A stretch of DNA of 64,000 nt from Kangiella koreensis DSM 16069 (GCF_000024085.1 NC_013166.1:2542001-2606000); one strand, 5' to 3'; shown: positions 1 through 8,398, numbered from the stretch's first letter. Translations and numbers: made by a program. The notes: generated by a model from the letters alone, not told the origin.

Positions 1-64
1 GTCCAACAGCAGCAAAAACAGTCAGCAAGACTGCCAACATCATCAGGTTTGCCGTTGTAACCAT
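1..64 (-). CDS. Partial gene, N-terminus of a membrane or exported protein
   Basis: An ATG on the minus strand at 64-62 is preceded by an AAGG Shine-Dalgarno sequence and opens a frame that runs off the left edge. The 21 visible residues (MVTTANLMMLAVLLTVFAAVG) are hydrophobic after a short start, as in a signal peptide or first transmembrane segment. Too little is present to name a family. It is divergent from the gene starting at 373. Confidence 0.5.
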   Translation of the reverse strand, partial: MVTTANLMMLAVLLTVFAAVG

Positions 65-372
65 TACCTTACAAGCCTTCAATATGAATCCCTTAGTTGT
101 TTTATTATGACTAATCTTCTGCCACTAACTTCCATCATAGAATGACTTTTGGCAGATGTCATGCGTTGAATTTCGTGACAGTTTTCATAGAGTTAGCAAT
201 GCAAATATGACTATCTATAACTGTTGACAAAGTATAGCTCTTTAACTAGCATCACTTGCAAATGGAATTTTAAATGGTTACGGAAATACAGAAAGGACAC
301 AGGTCTCATGATGAGCAAGTGGCTTTCTGTCATAAGTTTTACTAACCAAAAACCCAAGACAAGGAGAAAGTT
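65..372. promoter_or_regulatory. Divergent intergenic region with a sigma70-like promoter
   Basis: This is a 308-bp AT-rich stretch between a leftward partial gene and the rightward gene at 373. A good sigma70-like match, TTGACA at 224-229, a 17-bp spacer and TAGCAT at 247-252, points toward the gene at 373 and would leave a leader of about 115 nt. An AAGGAG Shine-Dalgarno sequence precedes the ATG at 373. I see no RNA gene or repeat here. Confidence 0.45.
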
Positions 373-1152
373 ATGTCTGGAAGCAAAGAAGCCGTTGAAC
401 TGGCTACCCACCTACCCGAAATCGGTTTTCCCGAATTCACCACCAAATTAGTCAGCGATGTTTTTGATACGTTAATCGCCTCTAATTTACGCCAAACTGA
501 AGCCTACGTTGAGCTATTAAAACAAACGGGGAAATCATTACAGGCATTTATCAACGATACCAAGGATGACATCGATGGCAATATGCTGTTGCAGTTCCTA
601 TCCAAAGTTGTTGGCGCCGACAATGATGGTAACCCAGTGGTTAAACCCGGTGGGACATTAACCCAAGCTCAAGCCTCTGACCTTAATAAGGCAGTCGAAG
701 TCAAAGATGCAGGTATCGACTCTGATAACAAAGCGGTTACTCATGGTTCACTGGATGAGAGCAAGTTTCAGAAAATTCTGGATGCCGTTGCTAACCGTCT
801 GGCAGCTGATAAATATACCCTTCTTAAAGAAATGGTTAAGCAAGGTCTACTACGCCTAGTCATTGAGCAGGGTGAAATTGAAACACGTCTTACATTCAAC
901 ACTTACGGTTCATCCTACCTACAAAATCGTTCGACCGATTACAACCGTAAAGATTTTAACTTCCGAGCAAAAGCCAAAACCGGAGGACTCTTGTCAGGTT
1001 GGGTAAAAGCTTCTGCTTCAACCTCCTATAACAGCATTAAAGTATCGACAGCGACTAAAACTGATATTGATCGCTCAAGTAGTAGCGTGCAAATTTATGG
1101 TCGAGTTCACCTTAACTTTAAAACTGATTATTTACCATTAGACCAAGACTAA
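373..1152 (+). CDS. Uncharacterised protein, first of two diverged tandem paralogues
   Basis: A 259-residue protein of unknown function that starts at an ATG with an excellent AAGGAGA ribosome binding site. No signal peptide or transmembrane segment is visible, so it is probably cytoplasmic. Residues about 17-50 (GFPEFTTKLVSDVFDTLIAS and onward) match the N-terminus of the next gene (GFAEFVAKLISEVFDAVVTS). A middle segment ending RLTFNT and a C-terminal strand (IYGRVHLNFKT) also match it (KFTFNT; IYSEIELNFKS). The two proteins are therefore diverged copies that share an alpha-helical N-terminus and a beta-rich C-terminus. It leads a tight three-gene set (13-bp and 5-bp gaps). I do not recognise the family. 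Confidence 0.8.
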   Translation: MSGSKEAVELATHLPEIGFPEFTTKLVSDVFDTLIASNLRQTEAYVELLKQTGKSLQAFINDTKDDIDGNMLLQFLSKVVGADNDGNPVVKPGGTLTQAQASDLNKAVEVKDAGIDSDNKAVTHGSLDESKFQKILDAVANRLAADKYTLLKEMVKQGLLRLVIEQGEIETRLTFNTYGSSYLQNRSTDYNRKDFNFRAKAKTGGLLSGWVKASASTSYNSIKVSTATKTDIDRSSSSVQIYGRVHLNFKTDYLPLDQD

Positions 1153-1165
1153 GCGGGAGCACATT

Positions 1166-2020
1166 ATGTCAGAAGAAATTTTGACGCCCGCTGATATGGG
1201 CTTCGCTGAATTTGTGGCGAAGCTCATTTCTGAAGTGTTCGATGCCGTCGTCACTTCCCAAGCGGAGCAAGAAGAAAAACTGCTGGAAATAAAGGAACTG
1301 ATCAGCCAGCCTGAAGAGTTATTCGTCGATAATTTACTGCAGGATGATGCCTTTCTTGATCAAATTGAGCGCCTGTTAAGCAGTTATTTCCCAACCAAAA
1401 ATGACAAAAACATCCATGCCATTTACGAAGGCGCTCCCTACAAAGCTAAAAAGGGTAATAGTCCAGAATCACCAGCAATTCTTGAGCAGCTGGGTCTCGA
1501 TCTATCCGAGAGTGATTCAGCCACAAAAGGCAAGTTTACGAATCACGATGTACTTGAAGTTTACCGTTCAGTAGCCCGACCTTTTGCCCAACAAAAACGC
1601 CAGGCAATGATAAATGCTATTGAACATGGGTTTTCAAACATCATTGTCGACAGCGGGAAGATTAATGCCAAATTCACTTTCAATACCTCAGTAGAAAGTG
1701 ATAACACTGAAGAAGAGCCAACATCTTCTAACGGCAACGCGGCCAACCCTAAACCCAAGCCAAAAGCAAAAAAAGCAGTTATCGACAAACGCATTAAGCT
1801 GAAGAACTCACTTCGTAAGTCAGTCATCGATAAACAGACTTCTAATGTGCGCAGTCGTTTAATTTCAAACCCTAATTTAAAGGCTTCTATTTTAAAGCCT
1901 AGGTTAGCAAGGGATGTGAAGGTTGCCATCAAACCTGCCAATAACCGTGACCCCCAGGCATCGACGACCACTGCCAATATCTACAGTGAAATCGAGCTTA
2001 ACTTTAAGTCAATCAGGTAA
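1166..2020 (+). CDS. Uncharacterised protein, second tandem paralogue
   Basis: A 284-residue protein with a GGGAGC ribosome binding site ahead of its ATG. It shares with the preceding gene the N-terminal helix pattern GF-EF-AKLISEVFDA, a central segment ending in FTFNT and a C-terminal IYSEIELNFK strand. It differs by a lysine/proline-rich, basic insertion at about residues 190-235 (repeated PKPKAKK-type runs) that may be a disordered linker or nucleic-acid contact. No signal peptide or membrane segment is seen. Pairing with a paralogue suggests subunits of one assembly, but this is inference only; the function is unknown. Confidence 0.8.
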   Translation: MSEEILTPADMGFAEFVAKLISEVFDAVVTSQAEQEEKLLEIKELISQPEELFVDNLLQDDAFLDQIERLLSSYFPTKNDKNIHAIYEGAPYKAKKGNSPESPAILEQLGLDLSESDSATKGKFTNHDVLEVYRSVARPFAQQKRQAMINAIEHGFSNIIVDSGKINAKFTFNTSVESDNTEEEPTSSNGNAANPKPKPKAKKAVIDKRIKLKNSLRKSVIDKQTSNVRSRLISNPNLKASILKPRLARDVKVAIKPANNRDPQASTTTANIYSEIELNFKSIR

Positions 2021-2025
2021 TTGTT

Positions 2026-2736
2026 ATGCCAAGTGTTGATATCGAAGATATGGTTCATCTGGTGCATGGCGAATTGACCTCTGCTTTAGCCAGCACCAGC
2101 ACATTTTATGACGCACCAATGGTGGAGATTTCTTCCATCAAGGTGCGCATGGGGCAGTTTCCCAGCTCAAAGGAGCAAACTAATCTACAGCTGGATACTG
2201 AGCGCTATCCGCTGGCACAAGAAGGCTGGCAATTGGAAGTGACTTATGACGCAAATTCTAACAAGAACCGAAAAGCCCTTGTGCAGTTAACTCAAAACGG
2301 AATTCCTAGCTTTTACGCCTATGATTATCTATCCAAGCTACCTGTTCGCTACCTTAATGCCGCTGACACAAAGCTCTCTCAGGCTCTTGCCAAAGCCGGA
2401 ATCAGGTCGCTTGCTGAACTCATTGAACTCGATGCTCGACAACTTTTGCAAGTTAAGGGAGTACCTTTAGCTAAGTTGCGTAGTATTCAGACCGCAGCTC
2501 GCTTGGTACTAACCGATCCGAACCTTTTCATCCCTGATGAAATCCTTAAGCAATCGCTAAGCAATTTTCTTGATGTTTTCCCCAAGCTCAATGATACAGA
2601 CTATAACTATTACAGCTGGAACAATCTTGAAGTCATTTTTGAATGGGCCCAGCAACTTGAACTCTGTCTCGCTTCTAACCTTATAAAAATGATTACCTTT
2701 GAAAAACTGCTTGTAGAAATATCGCCCGAAGAATAA
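2026..2736 (+). CDS. Uncharacterised protein with a helix-hairpin-helix-like middle region
   Basis: A 236-residue protein whose ATG lies 5 bp after the preceding stop, so it is presumably co-transcribed with the two upstream paralogues. Residues 1-90 look like a beta-rich domain (an amphipathic helix, then VEISSIKVRMG and LEVTYD strands). Residues about 115-165 (LAKAGIRSLAELIELDARQLLQVKGV and onward) have the spacing of a helix-hairpin-helix fold like those in RNA polymerase alpha-CTD and Rad-type proteins. The C-terminus is helical. No catalytic motif is visible. It may tether the paralogue pair to a partner, but I cannot assign a function. Confidence 0.78.
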   Translation: MPSVDIEDMVHLVHGELTSALASTSTFYDAPMVEISSIKVRMGQFPSSKEQTNLQLDTERYPLAQEGWQLEVTYDANSNKNRKALVQLTQNGIPSFYAYDYLSKLPVRYLNAADTKLSQALAKAGIRSLAELIELDARQLLQVKGVPLAKLRSIQTAARLVLTDPNLFIPDEILKQSLSNFLDVFPKLNDTDYNYYSWNNLEVIFEWAQQLELCLASNLIKMITFEKLLVEISPEE

Positions 2737-2806
2737 TTCCTGCTTTGCTTTCTTGCCCCGCTTTTATGTATGCTAATCGCAAGACATAAAATAGCTGGAA
2801 CTCATA

Positions 2807-4708
2807 GTGCTTCCTTTACTGAAAATTCTTCTTATCGAAGATGATAGTTCTATTCTCACAGATTTATCGAGCAATCTGACCAAGACCATTGCCAATTTTG
2901 AACGCACCGACGTTACTCTTGAGGTCATTAATTGCCCCGACCTGGTGACAGGTATTCAACACATTCGAGATGATGGTGATATTCAGGCAGTCATTGTAAG
3001 TTGGCAAATTCGAGAAAATGCTATTGCTAATCGTTATGCACAATTCATCAGCGAGTTAAAATCTATTCGCCTTGAGTTGCCGGTTTATGTGTTAGGTGAT
3101 GATAGTAAAGGACTGGATATCGTCAATGAATCAGAAGACATCGAATCCTTCTTCTTCAAAGATGATGTGCTGTCCGATCCAGAATCCATTCTCGGCTACA
3201 TCATTAACGACTTTGACGATCGTTGCGAAACACCTTTCTGGACTGCTTATAAGCGTTACGTAGCAGAGTCCAATGACTCCTGGCACACGCCTGGACATAG
3301 CGGCGGCGCCAGTTTCAGGAACTCGCCCTATATCAGCGACTTTTATCAGTTCTATGGCCGCAACGTTTTCGTTGGTGATTTATCAGTTTCAGTCGACTCA
3401 TTGGGCTCGCTATCCGACAGCACCAACTACATCGGCCGCGCCCAACAAGCAGCAGCAGTGACCTTTGAAGTCAAACGAACTTACTTCGTGACTAATGGCT
3501 CTTCCACCTCTAACAAAATCATTCTGCAAACGCTGTTGCGCAAAGGTGACAAAGTGATCATTGACCGTAACTGCCATAAGTCAGTGCATTACGGAATACT
3601 GCAATCGGCGAGTTTGCCCATTTACTTATCAAGCATCCTTAACCCTAAATACGGTATTTTTGCGCCACCCTCCCTAGCCGACATGAAACAGGCAATAGAG
3701 CAAAACTCTGATGCGAAATTATTAGTGCTAACGGGATGTACTTATGATGGCCTGCTCAGTGATTTAAAACAGGTAGTTGAGCTGGCTCATAGTCATAACA
3801 TTAAGGTCTTTATTGACGAGGCCTGGTTTGCCTATTCGTTATTCCACCCTGAATTCCGTCACTACTCAGCCATCAATGCTGGTGCTGACTACGTTACTCA
3901 CTCAGCCCACAAAGTCGTGTCAGCCTTTTCTCAAGCCTCTTACATCCATATTAATGATCATGACTTTGATGAAGATTTCTTCCGTGAAATTTATAGCATC
4001 TATGCCAGCACCTCGCCAAAATATCAGTTAATCGCCTCGCTCGATGTGTGCCACAAGCAATTAGAAATGGAAGGCTACAAAATTCTCAATGCCTTACTGA
4101 ATCATGTTGCTGAATTCAAACAACAGATGGCCAGTCTAAATAGAATTAAGGTACTGGGTAAGGATGATTTTAAATCACTGTTTCCTCATTTTGCATCCGA
4201 CAACATGGGGCACGATCCACTTAAAATTCTTATCGATATTAGTGAGTTACCTTACTCACATAAAGATATTCACAAGTACCTGCTGGATGAAGTTGGACTC
4301 GAGATCGAGAAGTACACTCATAGTACGATACTCGTATTGCTGACCCTTGGCGGTACCCGCTCCAAAATTATTCGACTGTATAACGCATTGAAAAAACTGG
4401 ATAGTGGACGGGTTAAATTAACCACAGCCACTCGTCGCTCTAAAATTCCCAATAATTTACCGCCTATTGAATTAGCCTGCCTTCCCAACGAAGCCTTCTT
4501 TGGTCAAAGGGAATGCTTACCCATTTCTGAAGTCGAAAACCGAATCTGTGCAGGCCTAGTGACACCTTATCCACCGGGCATACCATTACTGGTTCCGGGC
4601 CAAATTATCAGACGTGAACAACTGGAATATCTATCAGCACTCACCAACCAAAACTTAACGATTCAGGGCAGTTTTGATGGTGAAATTTATGTGCTTAAAG
4701 AAGACTAG
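2807..4708 (+). CDS. Orn/Lys/Arg decarboxylase family protein (PLP-dependent, fold type I)
   Basis: This 633-residue protein starts at GTG. Residues 1-135 form the receiver-like N-terminal wing domain of biodegradative amino-acid decarboxylases (LKILLIEDDSS start). The PLP domain follows, with the HTPGHSGGASF motif near residue 160 and the Schiff-base lysine in SAHKVVSAFSQAS (K369). The C-terminal domain holds the TPYPPGIPLLVPGQ motif. It is shorter than the roughly 710-755 residues of enterobacterial AdiA/LdcI. The family decarboxylates arginine, lysine or ornithine to the polyamine precursor; the substrate cannot be read from sequence here. The neighbouring three-gene set upstream (70-bp gap) is of unknown relation. 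Confidence 0.88.
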   Translation: MLPLLKILLIEDDSSILTDLSSNLTKTIANFERTDVTLEVINCPDLVTGIQHIRDDGDIQAVIVSWQIRENAIANRYAQFISELKSIRLELPVYVLGDDSKGLDIVNESEDIESFFFKDDVLSDPESILGYIINDFDDRCETPFWTAYKRYVAESNDSWHTPGHSGGASFRNSPYISDFYQFYGRNVFVGDLSVSVDSLGSLSDSTNYIGRAQQAAAVTFEVKRTYFVTNGSSTSNKIILQTLLRKGDKVIIDRNCHKSVHYGILQSASLPIYLSSILNPKYGIFAPPSLADMKQAIEQNSDAKLLVLTGCTYDGLLSDLKQVVELAHSHNIKVFIDEAWFAYSLFHPEFRHYSAINAGADYVTHSAHKVVSAFSQASYIHINDHDFDEDFFREIYSIYASTSPKYQLIASLDVCHKQLEMEGYKILNALLNHVAEFKQQMASLNRIKVLGKDDFKSLFPHFASDNMGHDPLKILIDISELPYSHKDIHKYLLDEVGLEIEKYTHSTILVLLTLGGTRSKIIRLYNALKKLDSGRVKLTTATRRSKIPNNLPPIELACLPNEAFFGQRECLPISEVENRICAGLVTPYPPGIPLLVPGQIIRREQLEYLSALTNQNLTIQGSFDGEIYVLKED

Positions 4709-4836
4709 AACCACTATTAATTATATAGAATAACCATAATATGAAGAGGCTGAAGAACCTGTCGTAATATTTTTAATATATGTACCTGGAAGATCAAACC
4801 TTGTATATTCCCAGAGGATTAACAACAAGATAACTA

Positions 4837-4865
4837 ATAAAGAGCCTTTATCCCAAGCTCTTTAT
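4837..4865. terminator. Inverted repeat after the decarboxylase gene
   Basis: ATAAAGAGC (4837-4845) and GCTCTTTAT (4857-4865) form a 9-bp perfect stem with an 11-nt loop. It is AT-rich and lacks a strong T-run, so it is a weak terminator candidate between the decarboxylase gene and the lipoprotein gene. Confidence 0.4.
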
Positions 4866-4930
4866 ATATGCTTGAAGTAGTAACCTGTCCTATTAATTTA
4901 TTAACCCTTTCTGCATTCAAGGAGAGTCTT

Positions 4931-5449
4931 TTGAAACAACTACTTTTTTCCTCCATCAGCATCTTATTCCTTGCTGGATGCGCATCCATTCAGGCGCCCT
5001 CGTCATCCGACACTCAACCTGTGACTACAAAACCTAAATACGAAACCTACGTTCAAGTCGGCCAGTTGATGCCATTAAAAACAGTTACTACCATCGATGG
5101 TAAAAGTATCGATTTGACCAATCCCGAAAAACGCAAACTTGTCATACTGTTCGCAACCTGGTGCTCCGACTCTCAACGCGCCATGAAGGCACTCCACGAA
5201 TCCGACATACTGAATCAGGAAGACTTACAAATCGTTGCTATTGCTCGCGAAAATACGGTTGAGGAGATTAAGAAATTCAGGCAGGAAAGAAATATCACCA
5301 TTGACTTAGTCGCCGATGTCGATCGAAGTATTTATAAACAATTCGCCAGCGCAGGCATTCCGCGCTTTATTCTGGTGGATAAAAACAACCGCATCGTCAA
5401 CGAAGTGTTAGCAGAGGGTGAAAACCAGATAGAATTGATTCAGTGGTAA
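4931..5449 (+). CDS. Thioredoxin/TlpA-like lipoprotein with a CxxS active site
   Basis: I place the start at TTG 4931 because AAGGAG lies just upstream and this gives a clean lipoprotein signal (KQLLFSSISILFLAGC, lipobox LAGC); an upstream ATG at 4868 would bury the signal. The mature 150-residue domain is a TlpA/AhpC-like thioredoxin fold with the active-site segment ATWCSDSQ. The resolving cysteine is replaced by serine (C78-S-D-S81), and a cis-proline segment (AGIPRFILVDK) follows. CxxS variants usually form mixed disulfides or act as isomerase-like or monothiol proteins rather than dithiol reductants. It is probably membrane-anchored in the periplasm. Confidence 0.8.
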   Translation: MKQLLFSSISILFLAGCASIQAPSSSDTQPVTTKPKYETYVQVGQLMPLKTVTTIDGKSIDLTNPEKRKLVILFATWCSDSQRAMKALHESDILNQEDLQIVAIARENTVEEIKKFRQERNITIDLVADVDRSIYKQFASAGIPRFILVDKNNRIVNEVLAEGENQIELIQW

Positions 5450-5522
5450 TAAAGACTTATTCACTTTCTTTTGTGATGACTCACCAGGCCTCGATCCGAT
5501 TAATTTCTAATTGCTCACTGGT

Positions 5523-5546
5523 AAATGTACTTTGACCCCATTAATT
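5523..5546. repeat. Copy of the TGACCCCATTAATT cassette motif
   Basis: AAATGTAC followed by TTTGACCCCATTAATT matches, with one difference over 24 nt, the reverse complement of the motif copy at 59404-59422 and its flank. It sits 41 bp beyond the 3' end of the Mrr-like gene, at the left border of an accessory patch. See the related copies at 57952, 58675, 59014 and 59404. Confidence 0.6.
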
Positions 5547-5587
5547 TTATTTGTTAGGGCTCTCGTTAGGATAGTGACAGACTTTTA

Positions 5588-6415
5588 TCATAAGCACGTA
5601 TCCTCTATCGGAGGTCCTTCTTCTCCTACACCGCTAATTGGAGAGATATCGAAAATATATCCGCCGAATAAGGAGTTAAATTCTGCTTCAACATCTTGGA
5701 GGAACTGTAAAATAATTTCCAGTAACCCTCTAAATGTTGAGCAATGCCATTCAGTCTCTGGGGCGATAGAGGATAAAACATTTTTCTTAAATCCGTCTAA
5801 ATCTGAAGGTACATCAAGTAGATTCCCAGTAGTTAACATAGGGCTCACTGTCGGAAAATTGAACATCGAAAACATCATTGAGTGAACGGTGTACTGAGAA
5901 CGTAAAAGGTCGAATTCCTTCTGTTTATCAGGTGGTAACTTACTGTATTCCTTATCCCGATAACTATTAAATTCTTCTGTATATTGCAGGACTCGATCAG
6001 CTGCATCGCCAATCCGAGGGCAAAAATACCGCTTCCACCAAGCTTCGAAGTATCTTTGTTGAAACTCTAAATAAGTTAGCCCGACGATATTTGTATTTCG
6101 AGTGTACTTCTTTGCTCCAGACTGGAGTCCATGTTTGGAAATAATGAATCCTATGTTGGCTCCAGTCTCGGCCATGACTGTGGTAAAGGAATGTACAACC
6201 GACTGAGGTATAGCGTTACCCCAATTCTTACATTCGACGATATATTTTATCTTATCTACGCTTTGCCAATCGATTGCTAAAACATCAACATTGACTGAAC
6301 CACGGGGTGTCACTATATCTACTTCGACATCCGCTGATAGACCTACATTTCGAAATATCCTACGGACTCCGAATTGAAGGTCTTGCCATTTTTCTGGGTA
6401 TGGGTCATCAATCAT
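5588..6415 (-). CDS. Mrr-like restriction endonuclease domain protein
   Basis: A 275-residue protein. Residues about 10-125 carry the PD-(D/E)xK nuclease signature of the Mrr/restriction-endonuclease-like family: VNVDVLAIDW supplies the aspartate and YIVECKNW the ExK pair, followed by a helix and GANIGFIISK. The remaining 150 residues are helical with no recognised motif. Family members cleave methylated or foreign DNA, or act in conflict systems. The gene lies alone on the minus strand between a repeat-motif copy and a REP-like element, consistent with acquired defence cargo. The exact target is unknown. Confidence 0.72.
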   Translation of the reverse strand: MIDDPYPEKWQDLQFGVRRIFRNVGLSADVEVDIVTPRGSVNVDVLAIDWQSVDKIKYIVECKNWGNAIPQSVVHSFTTVMAETGANIGFIISKHGLQSGAKKYTRNTNIVGLTYLEFQQRYFEAWWKRYFCPRIGDAADRVLQYTEEFNSYRDKEYSKLPPDKQKEFDLLRSQYTVHSMMFSMFNFPTVSPMLTTGNLLDVPSDLDGFKKNVLSSIAPETEWHCSTFRGLLEIILQFLQDVEAEFNSLFGGYIFDISPISGVGEEGPPIEDTCL

Positions 6416-6458
6416 ACTAGTGCAATAGAACTTTTGATTTAGGTCAGAGCTTTAACGC

Positions 6459-6503
6459 CCGCATTTGCGGCTGGTTTCGAGCACAGCAGAAAACCAGCCC
6501 TAC
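6459..6503 (-). repeat. REP-like palindromic element (GTAG type)
   Basis: On the minus strand a GTAG tetranucleotide (6503-6500) is directly followed by GGCTGGTTT (6499-6491), a 13-nt spacer and the complementary AAACCAGCC (6477-6469). A second stem, CCGCATTTGCGG, overlaps at 6459-6470. A GTAG or GGAG head followed by an imperfect palindrome is the published form of REP sequences mobilised by RAYT transposases. Only this copy was seen and no RAYT gene is present. Confidence 0.55.
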
Positions 6504-6515
6504 AACATGCATCTG

Positions 6516-7223
6516 TTAGAGCTTTCTGCAAGTAAACACACAATATCGTGGGTACTCCCATTTGGTGCCATATTTTAGCTGTATATCATCTTCTGGATAG
6601 GTTTCGTCAAAGCCATCAATAGCGAAACCAGATTCAACCAGTCTATTGAAGTATTCTGATAACGGTCTGTGATGATATGGGACTCCACTGATCGTATTTT
6701 GTGAATCTTTAGTGATTGTAAATGACACGTTCTTGGTCATTGGGGTCATATAATTATATTCATCTCCGAAAAAACCCTTATATTCATTATAGAAGCAGGG
6801 GTGAGGGATTGAAAAAATAAAATGACTTGAGGCTTCCAGGTGTTGACCGACTGACTCAAAAAATGCATTAAGGTCATCAACAACGTGTGCAACAAGATGA
6901 GAGAAAGCGACCTCATAAAACTCACTTTTCTCTAATTCGAATGAAGTACAGTTCAACAATCTCACATCGGTTAAAGACAAAACATCTTTTGCGACCCCAT
7001 ACATTCCGGCAGAAGGCTCTATTGCTGTAACAGAAAACCCTAATTCAAATAACTCTTTGGAAATATGGCCAGTGCCAGCGCCTACTTCCAGGACATTGCC
7101 AGGTGAAAGGCTCTTAACTCGACTAACTAAAAGCGGCTTAAACACCTCATTGAATGTTAAGTCTGCTCCTGACTCAATTTGCTCTCGACGTATTTGCGCC
7201 GAATTACACCACCTATGCGGCAT
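6516..7223 (-). CDS. Class I SAM-dependent methyltransferase
   Basis: A 235-residue protein with a standard Rossmann methyltransferase core. Motif I is VLEVGAGTGHISKELF (about residues 40-55), an acidic loop follows in AIEPSAGMYGVAKD, and a motif IV-like strand reads YEVAFSHLVAHVVDD. The middle region IFSIPHPCFYNEY with the HRPLSEYFNRLVESGF motif resembles UbiE/Methyltransf_11 small-molecule enzymes. The substrate is unknown. Its ATG overlaps the stop of the upstream membrane-protein gene by 11 bp, so the two are translationally coupled. Confidence 0.85.
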   Translation of the reverse strand: MPHRWCNSAQIRREQIESGADLTFNEVFKPLLVSRVKSLSPGNVLEVGAGTGHISKELFELGFSVTAIEPSAGMYGVAKDVLSLTDVRLLNCTSFELEKSEFYEVAFSHLVAHVVDDLNAFFESVGQHLEASSHFIFSIPHPCFYNEYKGFFGDEYNYMTPMTKNVSFTITKDSQNTISGVPYHHRPLSEYFNRLVESGFAIDGFDETYPEDDIQLKYGTKWEYPRYCVFTCRKL

Positions 7224-7851
7224 TAGCCAACTCCTTGGACTTTCTAATTATGTCCTTCGCCATTGCAATTATTTGGGGGCCAGAATTGTTGTCAAAAATT
7301 GTGATCTCGTGATCAGGATGAACTCCACGAGCAATGGCAAGTCTTTCAGCACCACTGCGATCTCCATTCACTAATGTAAATCTAGCTTCAGGTAATACAT
7401 TTTCTTTTGTGACAATAAAAGATGCGCCATTCAGCCGATCTCTAAGTGGCTCTGGGACTTCATTTGGTGTGATAATTTCAATGCGAGTGCCTTTTTCAAT
7501 TTTTGATTGAAAAATTGATATAAGTTTGTCGTCACCTACCAACCATGACACTCGGTTACTCACAACAGTTGCACTAGTGCCCGTAGAAATAAAACTCTCC
7601 ATAAACCTAAGAGTGTCTTTTGCCTTTTTATCGGTTTGTGTGTCAGGAAGATATTTCAATCCTTTTTTAGCAAGCATAAGGATCACTACAACCACCTCTA
7701 TAATTACAGAGCCTATTAGCCACTCTAAATGGGGGAGTTCTTTCGCTTCCGAGAAAAACCAAGCATAGCCAATACCTGCAAGCGTTATAGCAGCGGTTAG
7801 ACCAGTAATCCATAGAAAAAGATAAAGCGTATGTTTTACAAGGTTTTGCAT
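7213..7851 (-). CDS. Membrane protein with a cytoplasmic domain, function unknown
   Basis: A 212-residue protein with two N-terminal transmembrane segments (about residues 8-30 and 42-60). A soluble domain of about 140 residues follows, with segments such as SWLVGDDKLISIF, GTRIEIITPNEV and HEITIFDNNSGPQIIAMA. The alternation of strands and helices is reminiscent of a degenerate phospholipase-D-like or nucleotide-sensing fold, but no HKD motif is present. It is the upstream partner of the methyltransferase (11-bp overlap). Function unknown; a membrane sensor or effector is possible. Confidence 0.7.
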   Translation of the reverse strand: MQNLVKHTLYLFLWITGLTAAITLAGIGYAWFFSEAKELPHLEWLIGSVIIEVVVVILMLAKKGLKYLPDTQTDKKAKDTLRFMESFISTGTSATVVSNRVSWLVGDDKLISIFQSKIEKGTRIEIITPNEVPEPLRDRLNGASFIVTKENVLPEARFTLVNGDRSGAERLAIARGVHPDHEITIFDNNSGPQIIAMAKDIIRKSKELANAA

Positions 7852-7904
7852 TTCATTCCTTTAATGATACTGATACTCAGGACTACATGAGCTCTAACAT
7901 TACA

Positions 7905-7924
7905 TTACCGGTAGTTGCCGGTAA
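7905..7924. repeat. Inverted repeat in the gap upstream of the membrane-protein gene
   Basis: TTACCGG (7905-7911) and CCGGTAA (7918-7924) form a 7-bp perfect inverted repeat with a 6-bp spacer, 54-73 bp upstream of the minus-strand gene at 7851. It could be an operator for the membrane-protein/methyltransferase pair. The rest of the 7852-8106 gap shows nothing recognisable. Confidence 0.35.
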
Positions 7925-8106
7925 CTGATTGATTTAATATAAATTATTATTTATGTCTGTTTTCTGGTTAATACCCGACAAAACCGGAGATCACAGCGGT
8001 GTTCACTGCAATTGATAGTAGCAAAGCCGATAGGTTGGGGGAAGCGTTGATTATTATGTGTTCGCTGTGTTGTCTTTGCAGCAAATATTGAAAGGATGTT
8101 GCTTGC

Positions 8107-8370
8107 TTACCATTTGCCGAATAGTCTGCTGATAAAAGCGCTTCCACCTTTTCCGCTTAGGCTGGATACCATGGCTATCAGGGCACTGATGGCCATCACT
8201 GTATGAGTTAATGCGCTGGAAAAATTAATATCGACTATCAGCCAGTCAATGCCTAACGCAAAACCGTAAATAATCAGATAGAAAGGAGCATAGATAAGAC
8301 CAAGCAACAATAAGAACACTACTAAACCGAGTATTCGCGTTGTTAGTGTTCTTTTTTCGTTGGGTCTCAT
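8107..8370 (-). CDS. Small two-helix membrane protein, unknown
   Basis: An 87-residue protein with two hydrophobic stretches (about residues 11-38 and 50-70), a basic N-terminus (MRPNEKRTLTTR) and a C-terminal GKGGSAFISRLFGKW tail. No family was recognised. It lies just downstream of tRNA-Leu on the same strand (28-bp gap) and could be read through from the tpiA-secG-tRNA transcript. Confidence 0.55.
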   Translation of the reverse strand: MRPNEKRTLTTRILGLVVFLLLLGLIYAPFYLIIYGFALGIDWLIVDINFSSALTHTVMAISALIAMVSSLSGKGGSAFISRLFGKW

Positions 8371-8398
8371 TAATATAGAAGGGTCTTTCTTTTGAATT

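Noticed and set aside
1561..1977. A 138-residue antisense frame over the second paralogue gene
   Set aside because: It is fully inside a well-supported gene with no independent start signal.
6448..6520. An attC-like integron recombination site around the REP element (GCTTTAAC ... GTTAGAGC ends)
   Set aside because: The terminal sequences do not fit the RYYYAAC and GTTRRRY core sites, and no integrase or second site is present; the GTAG-headed palindrome fits a REP better.
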